Positions 17,778 to 27,876 of a stretch of 64,000 nt of DNA are shown piece after piece. The position numbers and the translations under genes were made by a program. The notes under the pieces were generated by a model. That model saw only the letters and a list, made by a program, of their open reading frames with translations. It was not told the DNA's origin and searched no databases. Positions within the stretch are counted from its first letter, which is position 1. Each line of letters opens with the position of its first letter. The DNA comes from Minwuia thermotolerans (GTDB lineage: Bacteria > Pseudomonadota > Alphaproteobacteria > Minwuiales > Minwuiaceae): NCBI RefSeq assembly GCF_002924445.1, contig NZ_PIGG01000034.1, forward strand, positions 124,001 through 188,000. The letters are read 5' to 3'.

Positions 17778-18854
17778 TCAGATCAGGAAACCCTCGACCG
17801 CGTTTTCGTTCCAGTCGATGCCGAGGCCGGGCGACTCGGGCGGGGTGGCCTTGCCGGCCACGACCCGCAGCGGTTCGGCGAGAAACGGATTGGCCCAGTC
17901 GACATATTCCAGCCAGTGCGCCGCCGGGCTGGCCGCCATCATGTGCACGCTGACTTCCGGGAAGAGGTGGGTGGAAAGGCGGATACCGGCCGCGTGGCAT
18001 TGTTCGGCGGCGTTGAGCCAGTTGGTGATGCCGCCGATCTTGGCGACGTCGGGCATCAGCAGGTCGGCAGCTTCGGCGGCGATCAGCCGCCCGACCTCGG
18101 CGGGGCTGCGGGCGTTCTCGCCCAGCTGGATGGCGGTCTCCGTATAGCCGCAGATCGCGGCGTAGCCCTCCACATCGTCGTGGGCGATGGGCTCCTCGAT
18201 CCAGGCGAGGCCGAGATCGTCGATCGCGGCGATGCGGGCCTTGGCGTCGGCGCGGGTCAGCGACTGGTTATAGTCGCACATCACCGGCATGTCGGCGGGC
18301 ACCGCCTCCATCACTGCTTCGACCACCTCTGCGTCGGTGTCGATGTCGCCATAGCCGAGCCGCACCTTCACCGCGCCATAGCCCTCGGCCAGTTCCGCCG
18401 CCTCGTTGGCCGCCGCGTCCGGCCCGATCAGGCCGAGCCCGTTGGAGTTGTAGGCGTCGATCTGCCGGCGCTCGCCGCCCAGCAGGCGCCAGAGCGGCAG
18501 GCCGGCGTTCTTCGCGAAGGCGTCCCAGACGGCCATGTCGATACCGGCCACGGCCCAGCCGATGAAGCCCTCCATGCCGGCCAGACGCATGGACTTCGAC
18601 ATCCGCTCGTGCAGGGGCCGGGGCGCAACGGCCTCCCCCTGGAGCGTCGCGCCGATGCCCTCGACAAGTTCGGCGAGCGCCTTGGCCAGCACCGGACTGA
18701 CCGCGAAGACATAGGCCCGGCCCGTGATCTCGCTGTCCGTCTCCAGGTCGACCAGCACGAAGGCCGTCTTCTCGACCGAGCCGCCGCCGGTCACCAGCGG
18801 CCGGTTCATGGGCACGAGGACGGCGCGCGCCGTCACGTTCCTGATCTTCATCAC
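17778..18854 (-). CDS. Mandelate racemase/muconate lactonizing enzyme family protein (enolase superfamily)
   Basis: 358 residues. The N-terminal capping domain runs to about residue 120 and the barrel follows. Catalytic and metal residues are visible in order: the basic motif in YGAVKVRLGYGD, Asp in PVMCDYNQS, Glu in LAWIEEPI, Glu in AIQLGENARS, and His in RLSTHLFPEVSVH. This order fits the mandelate racemase subgroup (acid-sugar dehydratases and racemases). In YGAVKVRLG the residue two after the lysine is arginine rather than lysine, which is allowed in several subgroups. Substrate is not predictable. It is divergent from an acyl-CoA synthetase with about 130 bases between the starts. Confidence 0.85.
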   Translation of the reverse strand: MMKIRNVTARAVLVPMNRPLVTGGGSVEKTAFVLVDLETDSEITGRAYVFAVSPVLAKALAELVEGIGATLQGEAVAPRPLHERMSKSMRLAGMEGFIGWAVAGIDMAVWDAFAKNAGLPLWRLLGGERRQIDAYNSNGLGLIGPDAAANEAAELAEGYGAVKVRLGYGDIDTDAEVVEAVMEAVPADMPVMCDYNQSLTRADAKARIAAIDDLGLAWIEEPIAHDDVEGYAAICGYTETAIQLGENARSPAEVGRLIAAEAADLLMPDVAKIGGITNWLNAAEQCHAAGIRLSTHLFPEVSVHMMAASPAAHWLEYVDWANPFLAEPLRVVAGKATPPESPGLGIDWNENAVEGFLI

Positions 18855-18983
18855 TCATCTCCCCCGCTGCGGACGGCCGATTGTAGCGCAGGCCGGTGGT
18901 CTCCGTCGCGTCATCTGCGTCATTGCCGAGCGGCCGTCATCGGAGGAACAATGCGCGAAACGGCACAGGGGAGGATGACGGGC

Positions 18984-20546
18984 ATGAGCGACGGTCTTCA
19001 TACGGGCATGACGTCGTCGGAGATGGTGATGCGCGATTTCCGGCGCTTCGGCGACCGGGTCGCCTTCGACGGTTATGGCGGGCGCTATACCTATGCTCAG
19101 GCGCTCGATCTGGTCGCCCGCTATCAGGCGGTCTTCAAGCGGCACGGCGTGAAGCGGCGCGAGCGCATTTCCCTGCTCAACGCCAACCGCGCCGAGGCCT
19201 ATCTGGCCGGCATCGCCGCGCAGGCGCTGGGCGTCTGCATGACCCCGCTGCACACGCTGGGCTCCTATGAGGACCACCGCTTCACGCTGGAGGACGCGGA
19301 GATCGACTATCTCTTCGTCGACAGCGAAAACTACATGGATCGGGGCCGGGAACTGACCGGTGGCGTCGGCCGGCTGAAACAGACCTTCACGCTTGGGCTG
19401 GCGGACTACGGCGTCGACCTGCGCGCCGCGGCGGAGGCGGCGGGCGCGGTCAATCCGGTGATCGAGGCGCAGACCGACGATCCGGTCTGGATCAGCTATA
19501 CGGGCGGCACCACGGGCAAGCCCAAGGGCGGGCTGCGCACCCATCCCAGCTTCGTCGCCATGGCGACCTCGATTCTCGCCAGCTTCGAGTTCCCCGCCTG
19601 GACCAACTATCTGGCCGTCGCGCCGATCAGCCATGTGGGCGGCACCAAGCTGCCGGCGGTGCTGCACCTGGGCGGCAAGGTCACCTTCATGAAGGGTTTC
19701 GACCCGGAGGAGGTTCTGGCGACCATCGAGCGCGAGCGGATCACCATGAGCCTGCTGGTGCCGACCATGATCTACCTGCTGCTCGACCACCCGAGGCTGG
19801 AGAAGACGGACCTCTCCAGCCTCGAATACCTGCTCTATGGCGCTTCCCCCATGTCGCCGACGCGGCTGATGGAGGGGCTGGAGCGCATCGGTCCGGTCTT
19901 CGGCCAGCTCTACGGCCAGACAGAGGGCTACCCGATCTCGGTACTGCGCAAGGCCGATCACGACAGGAAGCGGCCCGACCTGTTCGCCTCCTGCGGCTTT
20001 CCCTGTCCCAACGTGCAGGTCCGACTGCTGGACGAGGACCTGAACGAGGTGGCCGATGGCGAGCCGGGCGAGATCTGTGTCCGTTCCGGGCAGGTGATGG
20101 ACGAATACTGGAACCGCCCCGAACAGACCGCCGAGACCTTCGCCGGCGGCTGGCTGCACACCGGCGATATCGCCCGGGCCGACGAACAGGGCTACCTCTA
20201 TATCGTCGACCGCAAGAAGGACATGATCGTCTCCGGCGGCTTCAACGTCTTCCCGCGCGAGATCGAGGACGTGCTGACCTCCCACCCGGACGTTGCCATG
20301 GCGGCCGTCATCGGCGTGCCCGACGAGAAATGGGGCGAGGCGGTGAAGGCGCTGATCGTGCCGAAGGCGGGCGTCAGGCCCGATCCGCAGGCGCTGATGC
20401 AACTGGTCAAGGAGCACAAGGGCGCGGTGCAGGCGCCGAAGTCGGTCGATTTCGTCGACGAGATCCCGGTCACGCCCATCGGCAAGCCCGACAAGAAGGC
20501 CATCCGCGCGAAATACTGGCCCGATTCCGGGCGCATGGTGGGGTAG
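18984..20546 (+). CDS. Acyl-CoA synthetase (AMP-binding, ANL superfamily)
   Basis: 520 residues. The P-loop motif is ISYTGGTTGKPKGG (about residues 170-183), followed by LYGQTEGYP (A5), GGWLHTGDIA (A7), DRKKDMIVSGGFNVFPREIE (A8) and the catalytic lysine in TPIGKPDKKAI (A10). It activates a carboxylic acid as acyl-AMP and then acyl-CoA; chain length cannot be read. Two starts have good ribosome sites: ATG 18951 (GGAGG four bases upstream) and ATG 18984 (GGGGAGG nine bases upstream); the second is chosen for spacing. A strong terminator hairpin follows at 20579. Confidence 0.9.
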   Translation: MSDGLHTGMTSSEMVMRDFRRFGDRVAFDGYGGRYTYAQALDLVARYQAVFKRHGVKRRERISLLNANRAEAYLAGIAAQALGVCMTPLHTLGSYEDHRFTLEDAEIDYLFVDSENYMDRGRELTGGVGRLKQTFTLGLADYGVDLRAAAEAAGAVNPVIEAQTDDPVWISYTGGTTGKPKGGLRTHPSFVAMATSILASFEFPAWTNYLAVAPISHVGGTKLPAVLHLGGKVTFMKGFDPEEVLATIERERITMSLLVPTMIYLLLDHPRLEKTDLSSLEYLLYGASPMSPTRLMEGLERIGPVFGQLYGQTEGYPISVLRKADHDRKRPDLFASCGFPCPNVQVRLLDEDLNEVADGEPGEICVRSGQVMDEYWNRPEQTAETFAGGWLHTGDIARADEQGYLYIVDRKKDMIVSGGFNVFPREIEDVLTSHPDVAMAAVIGVPDEKWGEAVKALIVPKAGVRPDPQALMQLVKEHKGAVQAPKSVDFVDEIPVTPIGKPDKKAIRAKYWPDSGRMVG

Positions 20547-20578
20547 GGCGCGGCATCCGATCCTCGGGCCAAACAGAA

Positions 20579-20604
20579 GCGGCGCCGGATCGCTCCGGCG
20601 CCGC
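20579..20604. terminator. Bidirectional terminator hairpin
   Basis: A perfect 11-bp stem (20579-20589 with 20594-20604) and a four-base loop TCGC, followed by TCCCGTTTCC. It sits between the convergent acyl-CoA synthetase and molybdopterin-subunit genes, where a shared terminator is expected. Confidence 0.8.
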
Positions 20605-20631
20605 TCCCGTTTCCGTCACCCTGCCAAAGCG

Positions 20632-22902
20632 TCAGCCGAGTGCGGCCTTCACCTTCTCCGGCGTGATCGGCAGGTCGCGCACCCGCGCCCCGGAGGCCGC
20701 GAAGATCGCGTTGGCGATCGCGGGGGCCGTGACCGTCACGCCCGGCTCGCCCGCACCGACCGGATAGTGGCCGGTGGACAGCACCGTGACGTCCAGTTCC
20801 GGCATGTCCTCCATGCGCAGCGGCGTGTAGGTGTCGAAGTTGTCCTGCTGAATGGCGCCGTTCTCCATGGTGGCCAGTTCCTTGGTGGCCAGCGAGACGC
20901 CCCAGAGAGCGCCGCCTTCCACCTGGGCCCTGACGCCGTCCGGGTTGACGGCGGTGCCGACGTCGATGACCAGGGTGAGTTTCTGGATGTCGAACTCGCC
21001 CGTGGACTTGTCGACAGCCACCTGCGCGGCGCAGGCCGTCCAGGTGGGCGTGGCGCGTTCCTGAGCGGAAACCGCCGCCAGCCCGACGCCGGTGCCTGAC
21101 GGCATGCTGCCGCCATAGCCGGCCTTGTCGGCCGCCATCTGCAGAACGTTCGCCAGCCGCTTCGCGCCGCCCACCGACATGGGCGCCGTGCCGGCGTTCT
21201 TGCCGGTGGCGTCCAGCATGGCGAGCTTGAACTTCAGCGGGTCGATGCCGGCCTTGTGGGCCATCTCGTCCAGGAAGCACTCCACCGCCCAGAACGTCCA
21301 GCCCGGCGCCACCGAACGGAGCTGGCCGGCCGGCGTCGCCGCCTGGGCCAGTTCCGACTTGATGGTCCGCACCGTCTGGTTGGGGATGGTGTACCAGTGG
21401 TCGGAGCCGTTGATGGAGAACGGGTCGACCTTGCCCGATTTGTCGGCGGAATCGGCCAGGAAGGCCGGCGCCTGGCGGGCGGTGGCCCAGGCCGAGACGA
21501 CCTGCTGCTCCATGCCGACCATCTTGCCGTCGCTGGCCCCACCACGCAGCACCTGGTGAGTGATGGTGCGGGTAAAGTCCATCAGGCTGTCGGCCTCGCG
21601 GCTGTAGATCAGCTTGACCGGCTTGCCCGCGGACTTCGCGGTCAGCGCCGCCACCACGATGTAGTCGGATTCCAGCCGGCGTCCGAAGCCGCCGCCCAGA
21701 AGATACTGATGCACGACCACCTGTGTCGGCTCGATCTGCAGCGCCGCCGGCACCAGACCCAGCGCCAGGGTCTGGAACTGGTTGCCGGTGTGGATGTGGT
21801 AGACGCCGTCCTTGACCTCGACCACCGCGTTCAGCGGCTCCAACGGCGCATGGATGTTGAGCTGCGTCGTGTAGGTCGCTTCGTGGGTGGTCTTGGCGCC
21901 CTTGATGGCCGCCACCGAGTCGCCGTCCATGACGAAGAGCTGCGCGCCCTTGCCGGACTTCTGCAGTTCCTCGGCTTCCTTCAGGATGTCCGCGGAGGAA
22001 ACCTTCGCCGTCGGGCCCTCGTCATAGGCGACCTTGAGAGCGTCGCGGGCCTTGACCGCCTGCGGATAGGAATCCGCCAGCGCTACGACCCAGCCGGTGG
22101 TGGTCATGGTGGGATCCTCGATCACCACATGGCCCTGATAGCCGGCGACCTGCTTCGCCGCGCTCTCGTCGACCGAGGTCACCTTGGCGCCGTAGCGCAC
22201 CGGCGGCACCTTCGGCGTGCCGTAGACCATGCCGTCGACGAAGACGTCGAGGCCGAACTGCGCCGAGCCGTTGGTCTTGGCCGGGATATCCAGGGCCGGC
22301 ACCGACTGGTTCACATAGCGCCAGGTGTTGGGATCCTTGAGCTGGATGGCCTTGAGTTCTTCCTCCGAGAACTGCCTGGGCTCGACGCCCTGGCCGACCA
22401 GCGCGCCATAGCTGATCTTCCGGCCCGAGCCCGCGTGCACGACCATGCCGTCCTCTGTGGAAAGCTCCGAGGCCGGGACGCCGAACATCTTCGCCGCCGC
22501 CTCGACCAGGGCGATGCGGCCGGCGGCGCCGGCGCGCGACATCTGGTCGAAGGTCCAGTTGACCGACCACGAACCGCCGGTGACGAACAGGCCGTATTGC
22601 GGCGCGGTCGAGACGTAGCGGATCGAGACGTTCTCCCACGGCACGTCCAGTTCCTCGGCCAGCGCCTGCGCCAGCGGAGTGCCCACATGCTGGCCCATCT
22701 CGGCCTTGGTGATGTTGACGGTGACCTTGCCGTGGCTGTCCATGTCGAACCAGACGTTCGGCGCGAAACTTCCCTGCGCCATGGCCTCGCGGATACCCAG
22801 CGGGCCGCCCATCAGGGCGTAGCCCATGGTCAGCGTGCCGACGGCCATCGAGCCCACGAGAAAGCCGCGGCGCGAAAGGGCGATCTTTTCCTGTTTGGTC
22901 AT
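20632..22902 (-). CDS. Molybdopterin-binding subunit of an IorB-type aldehyde/isoquinoline oxidoreductase
   Basis: 756 residues. The N-terminus has a Tat-like signal (SRRGFLVGSMAVG) followed by a hydrophobic stretch, so export to the periplasm in the folded state is expected. The body is the xanthine-dehydrogenase-family molybdenum subunit of the IorB type: NITKAEMGQHVGTPLAQALA, FVTGGSWSV, HQYLLGGGFGRRLE, and the late GAGEPGVTVTAPAIANAIF containing the conserved active-site Glu region. It forms a two-subunit hydroxylase with the 2Fe-2S protein encoded just upstream (11 bases). GGGAGG lies five bases before the start. The substrate (N-heterocycle, aldehyde or nicotinate-like) is not predictable. 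A c-type cytochrome acceptor is normally needed; a cytochrome is encoded divergently at 23555. Confidence 0.88.
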   Translation of the reverse strand: MTKQEKIALSRRGFLVGSMAVGTLTMGYALMGGPLGIREAMAQGSFAPNVWFDMDSHGKVTVNITKAEMGQHVGTPLAQALAEELDVPWENVSIRYVSTAPQYGLFVTGGSWSVNWTFDQMSRAGAAGRIALVEAAAKMFGVPASELSTEDGMVVHAGSGRKISYGALVGQGVEPRQFSEEELKAIQLKDPNTWRYVNQSVPALDIPAKTNGSAQFGLDVFVDGMVYGTPKVPPVRYGAKVTSVDESAAKQVAGYQGHVVIEDPTMTTTGWVVALADSYPQAVKARDALKVAYDEGPTAKVSSADILKEAEELQKSGKGAQLFVMDGDSVAAIKGAKTTHEATYTTQLNIHAPLEPLNAVVEVKDGVYHIHTGNQFQTLALGLVPAALQIEPTQVVVHQYLLGGGFGRRLESDYIVVAALTAKSAGKPVKLIYSREADSLMDFTRTITHQVLRGGASDGKMVGMEQQVVSAWATARQAPAFLADSADKSGKVDPFSINGSDHWYTIPNQTVRTIKSELAQAATPAGQLRSVAPGWTFWAVECFLDEMAHKAGIDPLKFKLAMLDATGKNAGTAPMSVGGAKRLANVLQMAADKAGYGGSMPSGTGVGLAAVSAQERATPTWTACAAQVAVDKSTGEFDIQKLTLVIDVGTAVNPDGVRAQVEGGALWGVSLATKELATMENGAIQQDNFDTYTPLRMEDMPELDVTVLSTGHYPVGAGEPGVTVTAPAIANAIFAASGARVRDLPITPEKVKAALG

Positions 22903-22913
22903 TTCCGCCTCCC

Positions 22914-23369
22914 TCACGCCATGTCGGCCGCGGCGCGCGCCACGGCCTTCTTGATACGCGTGTAGGCCATGCAGCGGCACAGATTGCCGGTCATGGCGTT
23001 GACGATGTCGTCCTCGCTGGGATTCCTGTTCTCGGCGAGGAAGGCGGCGGCCGTCATGATCTGGCCCGACTGGCAATAGCCGCATTGCGGCGCCTGTTCG
23101 GCGATCCAGGCCTTCTGGACGGGATGCTGGCCGTTCGGGTCCAGGCCCTCGATGGTCGTGATCTCCACCCCCTCCGCAGCTTCGACCGGCGTGACGCAGC
23201 TCCGCGTCGCGACGCCGTCGATATGGACGGTGCAGGCGCCGCAGAGCCCCTTGCCGCAACCGAATTTCGTGCCCGTCATGCGCAGATGTTCCCGGATCAC
23301 CCACAGCAAGGGGGTATCCGCGGGGACGTCGACCGATTTGGTCGCCCCGTTGATCTTGAGCGTGGTCAT
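22914..23369 (-). CDS. 2Fe-2S-binding subunit of an IorA-type oxidoreductase
   Basis: 151 residues. The N-terminal plant-ferredoxin cluster ligands are Cys38, Cys43, Cys46 and Cys58 ([17 protein letters not shown]...SCVT). The C-terminal helical 2Fe-2S domain has [11 protein letters not shown] and [12 protein letters not shown]. This is the standard small subunit of xanthine-dehydrogenase-family hydroxylases with separate subunits. It carries electrons from the molybdenum site to an outside acceptor. It has no signal and is probably co-exported with the Tat-tagged large subunit. Start 23369 has GGGAGGT upstream. First gene of the pair. Confidence 0.92.
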   Translation of the reverse strand: MTTLKINGATKSVDVPADTPLLWVIREHLRMTGTKFGCGKGLCGACTVHIDGVATRSCVTPVEAAEGVEITTIEGLDPNGQHPVQKAWIAEQAPQCGYCQSGQIMTAAAFLAENRNPSEDDIVNAMTGNLCRCMAYTRIKKAVARAAADMA

Positions 23370-23554
23370 GTTACCTCCCGTTGAGCGCCCTTGTTTTTTC
23401 CGGCGCCTGCTTCTCTGTTGTTGGCAGGTGATTGTCGCGGGACTCGCCTTGGCGGCAGCTTGTTTCGACCCGTTAATCAATCTCCAATGGAAGAAATAGT
23501 GGGGGACGCTGCGTCATCCTGTCAAACCTTCATCGTTCCGTTTGCGTCCCGATC

Positions 23555-24019
23555 GTGCTCGCGCCGCTGTTCGTGATCGCCTTCGCGAGTCGGCCCGCCG
23601 CGGCCTGCGGCCATCCCGTCGCGGCCTACGAGGTCAGCGAGGGCGGTGTGATCGAGCGGCCGCTCTGCGGCCTGGCGGGCGACGCGGAGCGGGGCCGGGC
23701 GGTGGTCGCCGGCCGCCGCGGCAACTGCCTGGCCTGTCATGCCGCGCCCATCCCCGAGGAGCCGTTCCACGGCACCATCGGCCCGCCGCTGCATGGCGTC
23801 GGCGCCGTCTTCTCGGCCGGCGAACTGCGTCTCCGGCTGGTGGATTCGACCCGGGTCAACCGGGCGACGGTGATGCCGCCCTTCCATCGGGTCGAGGGGT
23901 TGCGCGGCGTCCGCCGCGACCGGGCCGGTCAACCCATATTGAGCGCGAGGGAGATCGAGGACGTGATAGCCTATCTGCTCACCCTGACGGAGGACGCGCC
24001 CGCCGATGAAACCCGGTGA
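23555..24019 (+). CDS. soxX: Monohaem c-type cytochrome, SoxX-like
   Basis: 154 residues from a GTG start. A short signal peptide is followed by the haem motif CLACH at residues 58-62, GPPLHGVG, and the distal methionine in VMPPF (Met107); HR after this Met is characteristic of SoxX. SoxX normally pairs with SoxA to load thiosulfate onto the SoxY carrier. Here it is followed at once by SoxY and SoxZ (14-base overlap), but no soxA or soxB is present. The 5' end is uncertain: the frame is open upstream to about 23477 without a better start codon, so the signal peptide could be longer than shown. Confidence 0.78.
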   Translation: MLAPLFVIAFASRPAAACGHPVAAYEVSEGGVIERPLCGLAGDAERGRAVVAGRRGNCLACHAAPIPEEPFHGTIGPPLHGVGAVFSAGELRLRLVDSTRVNRATVMPPFHRVEGLRGVRRDRAGQPILSAREIEDVIAYLLTLTEDAPADETR

Positions 24020-24524
24020 GAGCAGAGAAACCGGCACGAGCCGGCGGCGCCTGCTGGGCTGGGCGGCCGGGTTGCTGACGCTCGGGAGCGCCCCGGCGGC
24101 GCTCGCCGAGAGTGTGCGCAACCGGCTGGCCCGCTTTCGCCAGACCTTTCCGACGCCGCCCGATCCCGACTATGCCGAGCGCATGGTCGCCCGCGTGCTG
24201 CGCGGCCGCGAGCCGGCGCCGGACCTGATCGAACTGGACCTGGGCGGCATCGCCGAGAACGGCGAATCGGTGCCGCTCGCCTTCGACGTGAACTGCGCGA
24301 TGGAGGGCTCGGACTACCCGGCGGTGGTCCACATCTTCGTCATCGACAATCCCTTTCCCGAGGTCGCGCGCTACCGCTACGGGCCGTGGAACGGCAGCGC
24401 GCGGACCGAGATGCGCATGCGCATGCGCCAGAGCTCCGAGGTCGTCGTCGTCGCCGAGATGGCCGATGGCCGCGCCGGGCTGGTGCGCAAGCGCGTCGAA
24501 GTGCTGGCGGGGGCCTGCGGCTGA
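24006..24524 (+). CDS. soxY: Sulfur-carrier protein SoxY-like
   Basis: 172 residues. The twin-arginine-like signal SRRRLLGWAAGLLTLG at residues 12-27 indicates Tat export with SoxZ. The body has the SoxY immunoglobulin-like fold signature (VPLAFDVNCAMEGSDYPAVV). The C-terminus ends GACG with Cys171 as the penultimate residue, whereas typical SoxY ends GGCGG. This swinging-arm cysteine carries the sulfur substrate. The shortened arm and one substituted Gly are mild deviations. The gene overlaps soxX by 14 bases and soxZ by one base (TGATG). Confidence 0.82.
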   Translation: MKPGESRETGTSRRRLLGWAAGLLTLGSAPAALAESVRNRLARFRQTFPTPPDPDYAERMVARVLRGREPAPDLIELDLGGIAENGESVPLAFDVNCAMEGSDYPAVVHIFVIDNPFPEVARYRYGPWNGSARTEMRMRMRQSSEVVVVAEMADGRAGLVRKRVEVLAGACG

Positions 24525-24853
24525 TGGCGGGGACGGACCGGCGCATCCACGTGCCCGAGCGCGTCCGCCGCGGCGAGGTGTTCATGGTGCGCACCCTGGC
24601 GCGGCATCCGATGGAGCCGGGCGTGCGTTTCGACGCCGGCAACCTGATCGTGCATCCGCGCCACATCCTCCAGGCGGTCACGGCCTTCTACAACGGCGTC
24701 GAGGTCTTCAGCGCCGACTGGTTCAGCTCGGTCTCGGCCAACCCCTATCTCAGCTTTCACCTGAAGGCGGTGGACTCCGGCCTGATCGAGGTGATCTGGA
24801 TTTCCGACTACAACGCACGCAGCAGCGCCAGCGCCCGGATCGAGGTGGTCTGA
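24524..24853 (+). CDS. soxZ: Sulfur-carrier chaperone SoxZ-like
   Basis: 109 residues. The SoxZ fold is recognisable from RVRRGEVFMVRTLARHPMEPG, followed by FYNGVEVFSADWFSSVSANPYLSF and a basic/polar C-terminal strand. SoxZ forms a heterodimer with SoxY and has no signal of its own, which fits co-export by the Tat signal of SoxY. The start codon shares one base with the soxY stop, indicating translational coupling. Without soxAB and soxCD in the window, the pair could carry sulfur for a partial Sox pathway or another thiol reaction. Confidence 0.85.
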   Translation: MAGTDRRIHVPERVRRGEVFMVRTLARHPMEPGVRFDAGNLIVHPRHILQAVTAFYNGVEVFSADWFSSVSANPYLSFHLKAVDSGLIEVIWISDYNARSSASARIEVV

Positions 24854-24857
24854 AGCC

Positions 24858-25622
24858 TTGGAATGGACCGATCAGGCCATCGTGCTCTCGACCCGCCGGC
24901 ACGGCGAAACGTCGGCCATCGTCTCCCTGCTGACGCGGGAGCGGGGGCGTCATGCGGGGCTGTTGCGCGGCGCCGGCTCCAGGCGCCTTCGCGGCGTCGT
25001 CATGCCGGGCAACGAGGTCCGGGCGAGCTGGCGCGCCCGCATCGCCGATCATCTGGGGACGGTCCATGTGGAGCCCGCGATGTCCCGGGCCGGTTTCATC
25101 ATGGACGACGCGGCGCGCCTGGCGGCGCTCTCCAGCGCCTGCGCCCTGCTCGACCAGGGCCTGATGGAGCGGGAGGCGCATCCGGCGCTCTACAACGCCA
25201 CCGCCGTGCTGTTCGATGCGCTGGCTGCGGCGACCGATGACTGGGCGGAGGCCTATTTCGCCTGGGAACTGGGATTTCTGGCCGAACTCGGTTTCGGACT
25301 GGACCTGGAGAAGTGCGCCGGCGACGGGCGGCGGGAGAACCTTGGCTACGTCTCGCCGAAGTCCGGCCGCGCCGTCTCGCTCGAGGCGGGCGCGCCCTGG
25401 CGGGAGAAGCTGTTGCCCCTGCCGCGCTTTCTGGTGGGCGAAAGAGGCCGCCCGATTGCGAATCATCCCCGGACGGATCTCGCCGACGCCGCACAGCTCA
25501 CCGGCCACTTCCTGGAGCGGCACGTCTTCAGCCATGAAAGCAAGGGGATGCCGGCTGTCAGAGGACGATTTGTGGAGATCCTGTTGCGTGAGATCACAAC
25601 ATCTGGTGATTTGAACCCATGA
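24858..25622 (+). CDS. recO: DNA repair protein RecO
   Basis: 254 residues. The start is TTG at 24858; it gives the canonical RecO N-terminus [17 protein letters not shown] followed by an OB-fold ([13 protein letters not shown]). The C-terminal helical domain has the alphaproteobacterial motif [19 protein letters not shown], but the four-cysteine zinc site of some RecO proteins is absent. RecO loads RecA on SSB-coated single-stranded DNA with RecF/RecR. It follows soxZ by four bases and overlaps parC by four (ATGA). Confidence 0.93.
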   Translation: MEWTDQAIVLSTRRHGETSAIVSLLTRERGRHAGLLRGAGSRRLRGVVMPGNEVRASWRARIADHLGTVHVEPAMSRAGFIMDDAARLAALSSACALLDQGLMEREAHPALYNATAVLFDALAAATDDWAEAYFAWELGFLAELGFGLDLEKCAGDGRRENLGYVSPKSGRAVSLEAGAPWREKLLPLPRFLVGERGRPIANHPRTDLADAAQLTGHFLERHVFSHESKGMPAVRGRFVEILLREITTSGDLNP

Positions 25623-27862
25623 CTGAACAGACCCCTCCAGAACGCGAGAACATCCAGCCCGTCCCCCTCGGCGAAGCGCTGAGCGAGCGCTATCTGGCCT
25701 ACGCGCTCTCCACGATCGTCTCCCGTTCGCTGCCCGACGTGCGCGACGGGTTGAAACCGGTGCATCGGCGACTGCTCTATGCGATGCGGCTGCTGCGCCT
25801 CGACCCGGACGCCGGGTTCAAGAAGTGCGCGCGCATCGTCGGCGACGTGATGGGCAAGTTCCACCCGCATGGCGATTCGGCGATCTACGATGCGCTGGTC
25901 CGCCTGGCGCAGGACTTCGCGGTGCGCTATCCGCTGGTGGAGGGGCAGGGGAACTTCGGCAATGTCGACGGCGACAATGCCGCGGCCATGCGCTACACCG
26001 AAGCGCGGCTGACGGAGATCGCCGAGCGGCTGCTGGAGGGTATCGATGAGGACGCCGTCGACTTCCAGCCCACCTATGACGGTGAGGAATCCGAGCCGAT
26101 CGTCCTGCCGTCGGCCTTTCCGAACCTGCTGGCCAACGGCGCCTCCGGCATCGCAGTGGGCATGGCCACCAACATCCCGCCCCACAACGCCACCGAGCTC
26201 TGCGAGGCGCTGGAACTGCTGATCCGCAAGCCCTCGGCCAGCGTCGCCGAACTGATGGAGCACGTGCCGGGACCGGACTTTCCCACCGGCGGCATCCTGA
26301 CCGAGGACCGGGCGAGGATCGTCGAGGCCTACGAGACCGGCCGCGGCAGCCTGAGGCTCCGGGCGCGCTGGGAGAAGGAAGAGACCGGCCGCGGCGGCTA
26401 CCAGATCGTGGTCCACGAACTGCCCTACCAGGTCCAGAAGGGCAAGCTGGTCGAGAAGATCGCTGGCCTGATCAACGACCGGAAGCTGCCGGCGCTGGCG
26501 GACGTGCGCGACGAATCGGCCGACGACGTGCGCCTGGTGCTGGAGCCCCGTGCGCGCACCGTCGATGCCGACGCGCTGATGGAGCAGCTGTTCCGTCAGA
26601 CCGATCTGGAGGTCCGCTTCGGCCTCAACATGAACGTCCTCGACGCCACTCGCACGCCCCGGGTGATGTCGCTGAAGGAGGCGCTCGTCGCCTTCCTCGA
26701 CCACCGCCACGTGGTGCTGGAACGCCGCACCCGGCACCGGCTGGCCAAGATCGCCGACCGTCTCGAGGTGCTGGGCGGCTATCTCGTCGCTTTCCTCAAC
26801 CTGGACGAGGTGATCCGCATCATCCGCACCGAGGACCGGCCGAAAGAGGTCCTCATCAGCCGCTTCGAACTGACCGAGCGCCAGGCCCAGGCGATTCTGG
26901 ACATGCGTCTGCGTCAGCTCCGCAAGCTGGAGGAGCTTGAGCTCCGCAAGGAACACGAGGCGCTGACCGCCGAGCAGGCCGATCTGGAGGCGCTGCTGGC
27001 CGACGAGAAGCGGCGCTGGAAGACGATCGCCGGCCAGATCCGCGAACTCCGGAAATGGCTGACGGAGCGCCCGGATCTGGGGCTGCGCCGCACCGGCTTC
27101 GCCGAAGCGCCGTCGGAGGAACTGGCGCAGGCGGCCGAGGAGATCCTGGTCGAGAAGGAGCCGATCACCGTGATCTGCTCCGAAAAGGGCTGGATCCGTG
27201 CGGCGCGCGGCCATATCGATCCCGGCAGCGAGCTCAAGTTCAAGGAAGGCGACCGCAGCCGTTTCGTCATCCAGGCGCAGACCACGGACCGGCTGCTGGT
27301 GGTGGCCACCAACGGCCGCATCTTCACCCTGCCCTGCGACCGGCTGCCCGGCGGGCGCGGCCATGGCGAGCCGATCCGCCTGATGGTCGACATGGACAAC
27401 GAGCATGACATCGTCGACCTGTTCGTCCACAAGCCGGGCCGCAAGCGCCTGATCGCCTCCGACGCCGGCCGCGGTTTCGTCTTCGCCGAGGACGAGGTGC
27501 TGGCCTCGACCCGCAACGGCAAGCAGGTGCTGAACGTCGGTGCCGGCGAGGAGGCGAAATGCGCCGTTCCCGTTCCGGCCGAGAGCGACATGGTCGCGGT
27601 GATCGGCGAGAACCGGAAGCTGCTGGTCTTCCCGCTGGAGGAACTGCCCGAGATGACCCGCGGCAAGGGCGTGATGCTGCAGCGCTACCGCGACGGCGGC
27701 CTGGCCGACATCAAGTGCTTCGCGAAGGCGGACGGGCTGACCTGGACCACGGCCTCGGGCCGGGTGATGCGCGAAGACGACCTGATGGGCTGGCTGGGCA
27801 AGCGCGCCTCCGCCGGCCGTCTGCCGCCGCGCGGGTTCAACAAGTCGGGCAGGTTCGGGTGA
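25619..27862 (+). CDS. parC: DNA topoisomerase IV subunit A
   Basis: 747 residues. The N-terminal breakage-reunion domain contains the quinolone-region motif [16 protein letters not shown] and the catalytic tyrosine in AMRYTEARL at residue 126. A coiled-coil tower follows ([20 protein letters not shown]), and the C-terminal beta-pinwheel has degenerate blades ([18 protein letters not shown]). The C-terminal domain is short compared with GyrA, and the GyrA box is lacking, supporting ParC. It decatenates replicated chromosomes with ParE. Overlap with recO suggests cotranscription. Confidence 0.95.
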   Translation: MTEQTPPERENIQPVPLGEALSERYLAYALSTIVSRSLPDVRDGLKPVHRRLLYAMRLLRLDPDAGFKKCARIVGDVMGKFHPHGDSAIYDALVRLAQDFAVRYPLVEGQGNFGNVDGDNAAAMRYTEARLTEIAERLLEGIDEDAVDFQPTYDGEESEPIVLPSAFPNLLANGASGIAVGMATNIPPHNATELCEALELLIRKPSASVAELMEHVPGPDFPTGGILTEDRARIVEAYETGRGSLRLRARWEKEETGRGGYQIVVHELPYQVQKGKLVEKIAGLINDRKLPALADVRDESADDVRLVLEPRARTVDADALMEQLFRQTDLEVRFGLNMNVLDATRTPRVMSLKEALVAFLDHRHVVLERRTRHRLAKIADRLEVLGGYLVAFLNLDEVIRIIRTEDRPKEVLISRFELTERQAQAILDMRLRQLRKLEELELRKEHEALTAEQADLEALLADEKRRWKTIAGQIRELRKWLTERPDLGLRRTGFAEAPSEELAQAAEEILVEKEPITVICSEKGWIRAARGHIDPGSELKFKEGDRSRFVIQAQTTDRLLVVATNGRIFTLPCDRLPGGRGHGEPIRLMVDMDNEHDIVDLFVHKPGRKRLIASDAGRGFVFAEDEVLASTRNGKQVLNVGAGEEAKCAVPVPAESDMVAVIGENRKLLVFPLEELPEMTRGKGVMLQRYRDGGLADIKCFAKADGLTWTTASGRVMREDDLMGWLGKRASAGRLPPRGFNKSGRFG

Positions 27863-27876
27863 GACTGGTTGACGGT

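Noticed and set aside
17640-18983. A possible long N-terminal extension of the acyl-CoA synthetase through the enolase-family gene
   Set aside because: The extension is antisense to a gene with all catalytic motifs; two good ribosome sites mark the real start near 18951-18984.
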